Positions 21,921 to 32,127 of a stretch of 64,000 nt of DNA are shown piece by piece; positions within the stretch are counted from its first letter, which is position 1; each line of letters opens with the position of its first letter. The notes below the pieces were generated by a model. It saw only the letters and a list, made by a program, of their open reading frames with translations. It was not told the origin of the DNA and ran no database searches. Where the stretch lies: contig NC_052614.1 in NCBI RefSeq assembly GCF_016545825.1, positions 41,510,072 to 41,574,071 on the forward strand, in the 5' to 3' direction. The position numbers were made by a program, and so were the translations under genes. The stretch is from Eucalyptus grandis (lineage: Eukaryota; Streptophyta; Magnoliopsida; Myrtales; Myrtaceae).

Positions 21921-22976
21921 CTAGAGACCAAAGCTTGAAGTTGATGAGATATATTTGATAACACGCTTTGCTGCATTTAAATGAGATTCTTTTGGGTCTG
22001 ATTGAAATCTGGCATAGATGCAAACACTAAACAAAATGTCAGGTCTAGAAGCAGTAAGATAAAGAAGAGATCCGATGATACTCCTATACAGCTTTTGATC
22101 AACTTTCTTCCCTTCTTCATCTTTGTCTATCTTCAAGGAACTTGACATTGGTATGTCAGCCTTTTTGCAATTGTCCAGACCAAAATTTTTGACAAGATCA
22201 TTTGCATACTTTTCTTGATGAATAAAAGTTCCTTCCTCCAATTGTTTTATTTGAAGTCCAATAAAGAAGGTTAACTCACCCATCGTGCTCATTTCAAATT
22301 CTTCCTGCATAGTCTTAGAAAATTTCTTGCACAGACTTTCATTAGAGGATCCAAAGATAATGTCATCGACATATATTTGAACAAGCAGAAAACTTTTGCT
22401 TTCTCTTTTAATAAAAAGAGTAGTGTCCACTTTACCTTTAACAAATCCATTTTGAATTAAAAACTTACTTAATCTGTCATACCAAGCTCGAGGTGCTTGC
22501 TTTAAGCCATATAAGGCCTTTTTGAGTCTGAATACTGAGTCTGGTTTCCTTGGGTCTTCAAACCCTGGTGGTTGTTCCACATATACTTCCTCATGGATGA
22601 ATCCATTTAGGAAAGCACTTTTGACGTCCATTTGAAATAACCTGAAATTTTTATGACAAGCAAATGCAAGTAATAAACGAATTGCTTCTAACCTTGCTAT
22701 TGGTGCATAAGTCTCGTCATAGTCGATCCATTCTTCTTGTGTGTATCCTTTGGCCACGAGTCTTGCTTTGTTTCTTACGACTTTACCTTTCTCGTCCATC
22801 TTGTTTCTGAAAACCCATTTAACTCCAATAACTGATTTACCTTTCGGTTTTGGAGTTAATTCCCAGACATCATTAATTTTGAATTGTCTGAGTTCTTCTT
22901 GCATAGCTTCAATCCGGCTTTCATCGGATAAAGCTTCTTCTATGCTCTTGGGTTCTGTTTCAAAAATAAGAGCCAC
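21921..22976 (-). pseudogene. Reverse transcriptase of the Sirevirus (open 351-codon segment)
   Basis: Contains the full set of copia RT blocks: [53 protein letters not shown] (Asp117), [16 protein letters not shown], the catalytic box [11 protein letters not shown] (YVDD 202-205), and [15 protein letters not shown]. The catalytic residues look intact, so decay of this domain is mild. It ends at a premature TAG before RNase H and is separated from integrase by a broken stretch, so it would not be made as part of a complete polyprotein. Confidence 0.92.
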
Positions 22977-23550
22977 GGCACTAGACTCTTCTCGCCTTTT
23001 GGATCTTGTGCGTATTCCTTCATTGATGTCGCCAATAATAAGATCTTTAGGATGACTGGACTTATGTTTCCGATTCTGATTAATTGATGATCACTTCCTT
23101 CACTTGAATCTTCAACGATTACTTATTGCTAATCCTTCAAAATCTGAGCTGCTTCTTGAGATTTAGACTTTGTTGAGTTCGGAGCGATTCAGTCTCTTCA
23201 AGATGAGTCTCGAATGGATTCATTTTGAATGGAATCTTGGAATTTGACATTCATTGATTCTTCCACAGTTTGAGTCTTCTTGTTGTAGACTCGTACGCTT
23301 TACTTGTGGTTGAATATCCAAGGAAGATGCCTTAATCGACTTTTCTTCAAACTTACCAACTCGATCATTTGCATTTTTCAATATGAAACATTTGCATCCG
23401 AAAACATGAAAGTATGAAACAATTGGCTTCTTTTCTTTAAATAGTTCATAAGGGGTTTTTTCTAGAATAGGCCTTAGAAAGACTCTATTGATAATATAAC
23501 ATGATGTTGAAACTGCTTCAGCCCAAAACGTAAAGAGATATTACTTTCAA
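22977..23550 (-). pseudogene. Integrase C-terminal / linker relic of the Sirevirus
   Basis: No frame stays open, but segments are readable: EKTPYELFKEKKPIVSYFHV and FGCKCFILKNAN (about 23460-23360), the usual sequence after the integrase core, and an S/Q/E-rich linker before RT. Several stops and shifts occur over about 570 bp. Confidence 0.7.
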
Positions 23551-23916
23551 TTAAAGAGTTCTAGCCATTTCTTGAAGAGATCTATTCTTCCTTTCCACAA
23601 CTCCGTTTTGCTCTGGAGTATATGGAGAAGAGAACAAATGTTGAAAACCAGATTCATCACAAAATTTTGCAAAGTCTTGATTTTCAAATGCACCTCCATA
23701 GTCTGTTTTTATACTTGAAATGACATACCCTTTTTCATTTTGAACCTTCTTAGCAAATTTTTCAAAGTAAGAGAAAGTTTCAGACTTACTTGCCAAGAAA
23801 TATACCCAAGTAAATCGTGAGTAGTCATCCACAATTACTAAGCAATATTTCTTACCTCCAATGCTCTGCGTTCTTGTTGGTCCGAAGAGATCCATATGCA
23901 AGAGCTGCATAGACAC
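23551..23916 (-). pseudogene. Integrase catalytic core of the Sirevirus
   Basis: The 121-codon open frame carries HMDLFGPTRT (D9), IKTDYGGAFEN (D72) and TPEQNGVVERKNRS (E108), with D-62-D-35-E spacing. The second block reads DYGGAF where relatives have DHGGEF; this leaves the catalytic Asp but alters its surroundings. The frame overlaps the protease/zinc-finger frame by about 65 bp in another phase, a frameshift. It ends at a stop after EMARTL. An intact enzyme would insert the DNA copy and make the 5-bp duplication seen here. Confidence 0.9.
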
Positions 23917-24661
23917 GGTTAGTGGAAACTTGATTTATTGGTTTAAAGGAATTTCTTACCTGTTTTCCCAATATACATGGTGTACATAGATCAGACTTTT
24001 GATATGATAAATTGGGTAGACCACGAACAAGCTTCTTTGCTGAAATTTTGGCTATCTGCTTCATGTTGATATGCCCAAGCTTTTTGTGCCATAAGTTCGC
24101 TTCGTCTTGGATTGAGATTAGACATTGCGACTCATCTGGTTTCACGTCCAAGAGGTAGATATTCCCATGTCTTCGACCCATGAATGACTGAGTAGAGTCT
24201 TTACTGGTTCCTGAACAAATACCCTCTTGAAAGTTGATTCTAAAACCGGCATCACAAAGGCGGCGATGCGAGCGGTTGTAATTGAGCCATTCAACTAAAG
24301 AAACATTGCTTATTATGAGGTTCCCAATCTTTACAGTTCCAACTCCCACTATTTTTCCTTTGCTGTTTCCTCCAAATGAGACTTTTCCACCATTCACTTG
24401 AACGAGCTTTATGAAGTAATTTAAATCTCCTGTCATGTGTCTAGAACATCCACTATTCATATACCATTTTACTTTTTTTCTTGATAGTGACCTGCATTCA
24501 AAAAGAAACTCAAGCTTTCTTTGGTACCCATATTTTCTTGAGTCCTTTTGAGTTAATCTGATATATGGTTTTTGCCCAGACTTTATTGACAGGTCTCCAA
24601 ACCATAGGACATTCTTTCTCAAAATGATATGCATTATTGCATTTTGAACATCTAAGAGCAT
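23852..24661 (-). pseudogene. Protease and integrase zinc finger of the Sirevirus, catalytic Asp changed
   Basis: The 269-codon frame has the protease active-site block WYMNSGCSRHMTGDLN. The family has Asp where residue 69 is Asn (AAT at 24457-24455), so the catalytic residue is lost by one G-to-A change. Next come the protease body (VSFGGNSKGKIVGVGTVKIG) and the integrase zinc finger with LWHKKLGHINMKQI and LCTPCILGKQ. The last residues are out of phase with the integrase core, showing a frameshift near 23915. Confidence 0.92.
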
Positions 24662-24791
24662 TGCGACCTACTAGTTTTACAAAGTTCCTTTCAAAATGAC
24701 TTTTGTAAGCGTTTCTTGTGGGTCTTTGTTTGATTCTTTCTTTTACTTTAGGAAAATCAATTAAAGGAATGGTTTCAGCAGTCATTCCCAA
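24510..24791 (-). pseudogene. Second zinc-knuckle segment (gag-pol linker) of the Sirevirus
   Basis: The 93-codon frame contains CSKCNNAYHFEKEC, a canonical C-x2-C-x4-H-x4-C knuckle, flanked by basic residues. It overlaps the protease frame in another phase, so one frameshift lies between about 24660 and 24510. Such a second knuckle between Gag and protease is typical of Sirevirus-like elements and would bind RNA. Confidence 0.8.
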
Positions 24792-25114
24792 TCCAGATTT
24801 ATTGAAATAAGGTCTTTGAGCAAAAGTATTTTCTCCAGTTTTTCAAAACCTAAAGAAAATCTTTTGGAAATATTTGAAATATCATTTTCAAGAATGCATT
24901 TTCTTTTAAAAGATTATTTTCACTTTCTTTGAGAGAAGAAACATTCTGGTCTAAGCATTTCACTTTTTCCTCTAAAGCATTCTCTTATTGTTTTAAAGCA
25001 GAATTTTCTTTTTTGAGTTCGGAAATTCTTTTAAGAGAAGTCTTAAGACTAAAACATAATTCATCAATGTATTTTGAAACTTTAATAGGGATTTTAAAGT
25101 TACTTACCTCGAAT

Positions 25115-26216
25115 TCACTTTACGAATCTGAATCGTCTCGGAGTTTGATTCTGAATTCGATGTGCCATTAGACATATGTTGGCATAATCATCATCACTAT
25201 CTTCGCACTCTGTATCACTCCAGGTTTTCAGCTTTGAGAGCTTTTCGATATCTTTCAGTTTTCCTTTCTTCTTCCTTAGAAGAGGACAGGTTAGATACGA
25301 TGTGTCCCTTTTTCTTACATTCAAAACGGACTACATCTTTGTTTGATTCTTCATCTTCAGCAGACTTGGTCTGTTGCTTTTGAAAACTTTGTTTATTTGC
25401 ATTGAGTCTTCTTCCTTTTCTGTTAAGCTTTCTGAATCTTCTTATCATAAGAGCAAGTTCTTCATCATCCATGTCGTCTTCAGAATCTGTTACATCAGAA
25501 TCATCATTAGATTTTAATGCAATAGATTTCTTACCTGTAGGGTCTTCGTCTTCATTGATTCGTTCCACTTCATAAGATTGAAGAGTCCCAACCAACTCAT
25601 CGATAGATAGTGGCATGATTCTTTGGGTCTCCCTGATTGAGGTCTTTATGTGAATCCAATCCTTGGAGAGTCCACACAGTAACTTGTTTACTTTCATGGG
25701 ATCAGAAATTGGTTGGCGTTGATTTTCAAGACCATTCACGATATCTGTAAAACGACTAAACATGTCAGTTATAGATTCTCCTAGTTTCATCCCGAAGGCT
25801 TCGTATTGACCGAGAAGAATGTTGATTCTTGTCTCTTTCACTCGATCGGTTCCTTCATAAGTAATGTGTAATCTATCCCAGACTTCTTTGGCTGTATCAA
25901 AAGAAGATATTCTGTTATATTCAGTAGGTGATAAAGCACAATATAAAGAATAAATTGCTTTTACATCAAGAGCTTGTCTCTTGATTATCTCTTCCTGAGT
26001 CATTTCGCTAGACTCAATAGAGTCTTTTCCTCTTTTTGAGACAGGAGCAGCTTTGGGAACGATTCCTTTTTCTACAACGTCCCATTCCAGAGGATCCTTT
26101 GATCTTAAGAACGCCTTCATCTTGTTTTTCCATATGTTGTAGTCCTTTCCATCAAAGTAAGGCGGTCTCGTGTTGCTTTGCCTTTCTACCAGCCCTGGAG
26201 CCAACATACTAGCCAT
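25115..26216 (-). pseudogene. Gag of the Sirevirus
   Basis: The ATG at 26216 opens a 333-codon frame: MASMLAPGLVERQSNTRPPY, then FDGKDYNIWKNKMKAFLRS, AKEVWDRLHITYEGT and LGESITDMFSRFTDIVNGL, the retrotransposon gag fold. An acidic stretch (NDDSDVTDSEDDMDDEE) and a basic region follow. The first zinc knuckle is decayed: FECKKKGHIVSNLS lacks the first and last Cys of C-x2-C-x4-H-x4-C. The sequence then shifts frame into 25324-25115 (LLRKKKGKLKDIEKLSKLK, SDTECEDSDDDYANICLMA). The protein would build the particle. Confidence 0.9.
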
Positions 26217-26264
26217 GGATCTTTTACTCTGAAGTAAAACACTTCAAACAAAGTGAGCACACGA

Positions 26265-26276
26265 GCTCTGATACCA
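26265..26276 (-). promoter_or_regulatory. Primer-binding site of the Sirevirus
   Basis: GCTCTGATACCA reads TGGTATCAGAGC on the sense strand, a perfect 12-base complement of plant initiator tRNA-Met, two bases from the 5' LTR. Confidence 0.95.
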
Positions 26277-26278
26277 AT

Positions 26279-27206
26279 TGAGATAGCTAGTATAAGCACC
26301 TAGAGGGGGGTGAATAGGTCCACAAACGATTTATCGAGATACGGAAGCGATTCTTGGCAAATGATAGAAAGGAAGTTTACTATGATTAACGAAAATGAAG
26401 TACGATCAAAGTAAAGAGAGTAAGGAAGAGAAAATTGAACACAGGGTTTATAGTGGTTCGGCTTATTTCAAGCCTACGTCCACTCTTCCGCACTAACAGC
26501 CCACCGGCTGGATTTCACTATGATCAAAAGAGAAGTTATAGCACAACTTTGCCTTGATTCCACAGTGTAGATGTTCTACCACACCTCCTTAAGGTTTCAC
26601 ACAAATATAGACTCTCTTTTGTATACAAGTATTCGCTCAAAGTGATTGTCTAAACAAAAAGGAGCTTCAGACTTTGGAATTCTTCTATCGCGCACACCTT
26701 GAACAACTAAGACCGTCTTCCTTATATACTCCTTTATGCCATCATACCCGTTGGCACTTACCAAAGGAATTCCTCCAATCTACCCGTTGGACGGAATCAA
26801 TTAGGAAGATTGTTTGAGCTATTAAAGGAACGTGTCGATAGCCCATCAATCTGTTCGCCCATACAATCGGGATCTCGGTTTCCATAAGTAGAACCTTCCA
26901 AGAATATTTAAGCAATCATCGAATCTTCAATCATCGAATCAATCTCGATCAATCAAAGGATTCCGTTACGTCTTTTCCAGCCACGAGATCTTCTCCAGTT
27001 GATAAGGTTAAATCATTGACGAAACATCCAGTTCTAGATAACCTATCTTCAACGGATTAGAGACTCAATGAGGATAGACTTTGAGTCTCGGAGTCCGGCT
27101 GTCCGGGAGGTCTTCGACTTTAAATAGCAGAGTCTGCAAGCCTTCAGACTAGACTGATGGAAACGTTTTGTCAGCTTCAAAACACTTCAAGAAGATTTCT
27201 CCAACA
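26279..27206 (-). mobile_element. 5' LTR of the Sirevirus
   Basis: 928 bp partner of 17618-18541, followed by CTAAT (27207-27211). Differences between the LTRs are scattered single bases and 1-3 base indels. Confidence 0.95.
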
Positions 27207-27458
27207 CTAATCGCATCCACTTGTTTCAAATATTTTTTCATGATATTCTTAAATATTGTTTTTCCAAGATTACATGACATTCTTACCTCCCTAAATTTGA
27301 ATGAGTTGTTACATGTTGGCTATTGCCAAAGGAAGAAAGTATCATATGCATTCGTTACACCACCAGTGAAACCCAATTGTTGGGTTTGTCCTTACATGTT
27401 CTCTATTGTATTTTCATTTTGTCTAAGGTTCCTTCAGTTTTATGTCAAACGTTGTTAA

Positions 27459-27629
27459 ATTCCAAATTCTCGCGACATTTATCTAGCGAAAGTGCATAGG
27501 GATTGTCCATATGCCAAAAAAGTTAATATTTGGCAAGAAGATAAAGAAAACGACATGAATACATGCATTTTGTATGCTGAATCCACATTAATAGAAATTG
27601 TTACAAATTTCCCTAGCATTTCTGAATAG
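27459..27629 (+). other. Short open stretch of unknown origin
   Basis: 56 codons without stop, including RDIYLAKVHRDCPYAKKVN and ending TLIEIVTNFPSISE then TAG. The composition is protein-like, but there is no in-frame ATG near its start and no recognised family. It may be an exon remnant of a gene whose upstream part was displaced by the Sirevirus. Confidence 0.2.
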
Positions 27630-27694
27630 GTAAGGCCAAATAAAGACAAAAAAAAAAAAGTGCATCAACTTATCCTCACAGGATAGAAATATCA

Positions 27695-28095
27695 CGACTT
27701 TTCAAATGAAAAATAAATAAATAAATTTTACATGATGGACAAATATATTTATCGCTAGAGACTGATAATATTTAGCTGGCTAATTGCACACGAAAGTATA
27801 TGATAAATACGTCAGTAAGATGAAACGATGTTATCTTTCACGACTTAAGAAAACCGTTTATAAGTCGTCTCAACCCAGGTCATAATGATTTTATGATTTG
27901 TGGACCAATGAAATGTCTTGCCTTAATATACTTTGTTTAATTTGTTGATATCTCGATCAAGTGGTGCCACGTTGTTATTTTATTCCCAATTCCCAAGCTC
28001 TCTCTCTCTCTCTCTCTTTATTTTTGGATTGTTCTTGTTTAGGTAAGCTATACCATCCCAGTGATTTGCCCTACAAAGGAAAGTACTAATATTAA
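27695..28095 (+). repeat. Dispersed repeat copy 2
   Basis: Aligns with 10129-10516 plus 13144-13205 and with 60370-60610. Landmarks are CACACGAAAG (27788-27797), GTCGTCTCAACCC (27863-27875), TTGTTCTTGTTTAGGTAAGC (28028-28047) and AGTACTAATATTAAATTAG (28082-28100). A CT microsatellite (about 28001-28019) is specific to this copy. It continues uninterrupted across the point where copy 1 carries the solo LTR. Confidence 0.65.
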
Positions 28096-28351
28096 ATTAG
28101 TGGGCTGGCAGTGCCCGCTACTAGCATTCCTTTGACTTACAGTAATGAAAATCGAAAAATTCAGTCTATTCTTTCCTTTTTTCCCCACTTTCGTGGAATT
28201 GCCGGATAAGGAAAATAAAATTGCCATATCTGGAGAAGCCGTTCAATATAATGCCAAGTAATGACATTATTTGGATTGTCTGCTTCTCCGTGCTACCTAA
28301 CTTATTTAATTGTAGTAACATTCAACAGATCGGCCAACAAGCAAATTTATG

Positions 28352-28755
28352 TGAAAATGATACAAATGGTTCATGAACTTTATCTCAATATGCAATGTAG
28401 CCCATAAAATTTTAATTTATTTAATGTGGACCCTAAACTTTTAATTTGTTCAATATGGTTTATGAACTTTAGCGTAATGTCTAATATCGTCCATGAACTC
28501 TTAAATTATTTAATACAATTCCTGGACTTTTGATGTGTGTTCAATTTAGTCCTTGGACTAAGTGAAAATATTCAATATTGTCTATAAACTTGAATTAATT
28601 GAAAGATAATATTGAACATTTTCAAATAGTTCATGAACTAAATTGAACAAGTATCAAAAGTTTAGAAATCATATTGAATAAATTAAATATTAGAAACACG
28701 TTGAACAAATTAAAATCTCATGGATTACACTGCATATTGAGTCCAAGCTCATGGA
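28352..28755. mobile_element. Foldback / long-TIR repeat
   Basis: The left half, with the plus-strand units CATGAACTTTATCTCAATATG and TTTAATTTGTTCAATATGG, is complementary to the right half (CTGCATATTGAGTCCAAGC, TTGAACAAATTAAAATCTCATGG), giving arms of about 200 bp. Short units of the type TTCATGAACT repeat inside each arm. No coding capacity and no clear target duplication. It is a non-autonomous foldback type. Confidence 0.55.
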
Positions 28756-29329
28756 CAATTTATGTTATTATCTCCTATTTAATTTTTGGATATAACTATT
28801 ATTTTTGGGCTGCGTTATTTCCACTCCTCGTTTGGCATGTACACTTCCTTTTTTAGTGTTTTGACCATATTATCTCTTGTGGGGGCCCACCACTTATTGT
28901 ACAACTTTAGAAAAGTTATCTTTTATTTATTTATTTATTTATTTGGTCAATGCTTTTTATTTTTTGTTTATTTTTTTCGTACGGATCCCACTTGCCTTCT
29001 TCTTTATTCTCTCCACACTTTGATGTCTCACTTATCAATTCTTGCAAACTGTCTCTTTGTTGTCTCTCTTGCTTGCCATTCGCTTCTTTTTATGTCTCTC
29101 ACTCTTCCTTTCACAAATCTCTCCTGCATCTACAATCTCTAAAAGAACTGCTTACTTCAACACTTAGACATGGCATTAAAATTGCAATCAAATTAGACCA
29201 TCAATTCAAATCCTGCTTCATATTACCTAAAAGAACATGACTCACCTATTGCCCTAGACTTTTATGCTTACAAATGGTGGAGACACCTTTTTATTTCTCT
29301 AGACACTCATATGTGCAAGAAGAGGAGAG

Positions 29330-29331
<2 letters not shown>
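28756..29331. other. Unassigned sequence before the microsatellite
   Basis: AT- and pyrimidine-rich, with a (TTTA)n run at about 28923-28942. Phe/Leu/Ser-rich frames (for example 28786-29142 plus) reflect composition. No gene recognised. Confidence 0.4.

Positions 29332-29422
<91 letters not shown>
29332..29422. repeat. Compound (AT)n(GT)n microsatellite
   Basis: About 16 AT units followed by about 30 GT units. Hist-Thr or Cys-Val dipeptide frames over it are artefacts of the repeat. Confidence 0.97.
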
Positions 29423-29428
<6 letters not shown>

Positions 29429-30943
29429 AGAAAAAGGACTTGTTGGGGAGGTCATCGATGAGCCCAATGTTAGTGCCAGTGAAAGTGCGAAGGACGATAA
29501 AGAAGAAGAGTGGAGGTGTAGAAAGAAAAGAATGACCTCCAAAAGAGAAAATAGAGTGAAGATTTGCAAAAGTGGAGAATGAGATGTCAAAGGCATCGAA
29601 AACAAGTAGAAGAGGGAAAGTCGACCCGCAAAGAAAAAGAAGAAGAAATAAAATAAAAAGCATTTGCCAAATAATTAAAAAAAAACACTTTTATAAAATT
29701 GTATTAGAAGTGGTAAGCCCCACAAGGGATGGTATGGTCAAAGTACAAAATAATAAGTGTCTAAGTTAATTGAAGAGTAGAAAAAGCATGGCCTTATTTT
29801 TATGCATCTTCATTATCGTTACATCCCTTATCTTTTGATCTGGCTCACAAAAGGGTAAATATATATGTTCCTCGTTTCTCTGCTGACGTATTTAATAATG
29901 GTACCTGTGGGGAACGTGGGATATTCTTAAAGCATTTTGTCAGTGCTGGTCACGTAATAGCATCTTTTCTTGCGATGGGGATTTTCCAAAATTCTTTTCT
30001 ATTTGATTTTGATAAGAGGGGTACTCACCTATGGTGGGGGACTCGGTAACCCTATAAGAATATGAAAGACTATGTTAATGCAAGAATCTTTAGGGATTGA
30101 AAGATTGGAAACGACATATCATTACCCTTCACTTGCATTTATCCTTTGACGTGATAACATTTCATGAAATCATTCTCTTGGATGTTTGGCAGCTCCAAAT
30201 TGCCCTTTACCTGCATTTGTCTTTAAGCGTTTAATGTTTCTCTAGAAAAGAATCATGCTAGAAACGGTATCAAAAGAAGACGATGAATCATGTGAGGAGA
30301 ATATTATGAAGGGTAAATTGGAACCGATACAAAATTGCCCTTCATTCACATTTTGTTGTCTTGACTTTTCGGTATTTTCGAAAAGAAATATGCAGAAATA
30401 ATATATGCAAGATATACGTAGATCACCTAAAGTGGCTAGGATCACTTGGAAAAAACGGTTATATGGCCCTAAACTTATCTGTGAAGAGCATTTCCTTATT
30501 ATATATGACACTTCGCAAAGTTCAAAGTCTTTTCCTTTTTAAATGCTTGTTTCAATGAGACTGTTAACCTCTATGGAGCCTGAAAAAAAATTTAACGTGG
30601 ATCATCAAATGTATTTCCAAGCTAACTTGAATATCTTGTTCCCAAATAGGGCATTCAGATGTTGTCGAATTCACTAAGTCTAAGTGAATGTGAGAGGTTA
30701 AAGGAGAGGGATACTCCTTGCTTCGACATTTGAGGACATTGTTCCTTAGTTGCTTGGCCCCATTCATTGCCTCAATTATCACCCACATATAATTCCTTAG
30801 CGAGAGGTGTTGGCCCGAAGATATGCTTTCCTTTAATATATATTGCCCTAACATGCTTGTTTGACAGGTAGGTGCTTCTTTTTCTTCTTCTTCTTCTTCT
30901 TTTATTTTAAATTTATTAGCTTGTTGGAGGAAGGCTCCTCCTA

Positions 30944-30944
<1 letters not shown>

Positions 30945-30977
<33 letters not shown>
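30945..30977. repeat. Poly(A) run of 33 bases
   Basis: A pure A run preceded by a TTCTTCTTCTTC tract at 30884-30901. It could be the tail of a retroposed sequence on the plus strand, but no target duplication or upstream SINE/LINE body was identified. Confidence 0.8.
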
Positions 30978-30978
<1 letters not shown>

Positions 30979-31082
30979 AAGGTCAGACACACTTGTGAAG
31001 TAGAAAAACTAAATACATTGAAACAGGTACTTCCCTTATAGGTTGCATTATTCTGTCCCATTATGACGCAACCTCTCATTTG

Positions 31083-31265
31083 TTGGGGATGGATTTTATG
31101 ACTTTGTCCCAGTATTCTTCTTTGGCGAGGATGGAAGGGAGTTTATCATGCTTCGCATCGAATTCGATGCTCTCTTGGGGATGGATTTTATGACTTTGTC
31201 TAGTATGCTTATTTGGCAGAGATGGAAGGGAGTTTATCACACTTCACATCGAATCTGATGCTTTC
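31083..31265 (+). repeat. Tandem duplication, 92-bp unit
   Basis: TTGGGGATGGATTTTATGAC begins at both 31083 and 31175. Each unit continues through GATGGAAGGGAGTTTATCA and CATCGAAT-C-GATGCT. Two copies with scattered substitutions. Confidence 0.8.
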
Positions 31266-32127
31266 TCATGCTTCCTTAGTGGAAATTTTACCTTGATTGA
31301 ATGCACGCTGTGCTTGGCCGTGATTTTGATGCGCTTTGCCTTGCTACACTTATGTTGGATCTTTTATCCCAACCCAACCTCAGTCTATCATTCCCAATAA
31401 GTGCTCCCTTCACAACAAGGGAGAAACCTATCATTTGCTTGCACGAATTTGGGCTAAGACAATGATTGAGATATATCCTCTTATTGTTCCTTGGCATCTT
31501 GTTTGAGAGGTCTCAACATTTTGTGTTTCGTTAGGCTTGTCATGTGATTCTTTAATCCATCTCCATCATCCCTACACATGAGAAGCGATGCATCATTTCT
31601 ATACTAATGTGCATTAAAGCTTTAGGAACGTGATACACCCTTTTTCAACCATCGGGCGGTTGTTCGTTGTTCCACTTAGACACAATGATCCCCCCCTCTT
31701 CCTCAGTTTGAGAGTCGACTGTTCTATTTGAATCCTTCTTTTGTCAAGGCGGGAGATCATACTTGAAAATAGGCATTTTCTATCTCTTTATATATGACTC
31801 CTATTTGCTAGTTTGCGTTAATCCGCTTTGGTGATTTAGAAGAAGTGGCTGCTGATTTCAATTGATTCTATGAATATGTATGTGGGGAGTTTCCCTATTT
31901 TAGGGAACTCGGTGACATGTTCCAACTCGCTTATAGGCGAGACATTCATTCCTCACTTGTGTACTTTATTAGGAGGAATTTTTGTTAACCTGTTTTGGCA
32001 AAAATTGATAAAAAAAAAAAAAATCAGTGGTTGCACAAGAAATTCCTACTAGAACGATGACAACCTTACCATTTCAAAACCATTGTCTTACGGATCAACT
32101 TACGAAATCGACTAAGTGAAGAGATAA

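Larger units (their letters stand above)
17618..27206 (-). mobile_element. Full-length Sirevirus-type copia retrotransposon, TSD CTAAT
   Basis: 9,589 bp with LTRs of 924 and 928 bp that differ at few positions, flanked by CTAAT at 17613-17617 and 27207-27211. A perfect initiator tRNA-Met primer site adjoins the right LTR. Sirevirus affinity rests on the large size, the LTR start with its GAGGGG-GTGAATAGG block, a long gag, a third frame after pol, and repeated polypurine tracts before the 3' LTR. Coding order on the minus strand is gag, zinc knuckle, protease, integrase, RT, RNase H, third ORF. At least six frame breaks and a protease active-site change make it non-autonomous. Confidence 0.95.
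29423..32127. other. Intergenic stretch without recognised gene
   Basis: No coding frame with family resemblance. It includes a poly(A) run (30945-30977), a 92-bp tandem duplication (31083-31265) and pyrimidine-rich patches. Frames such as 30564-31079 (minus) contain a poly-Phe run from the poly(A) and are not supported. Confidence 0.45.

Noticed and set aside
29291..29663. Minus-strand frames of 104 and 118 codons
   Set aside because: Their core is the (AT)(GT) microsatellite read as His-Thr and Ile-Tyr dipeptides; not coding.
30564..31079. 171-codon minus frame
   Set aside because: It contains a poly-Phe run from the 33-base poly(A) and a poly-Glu run from GAA repeats, with no domain; composition artefact.
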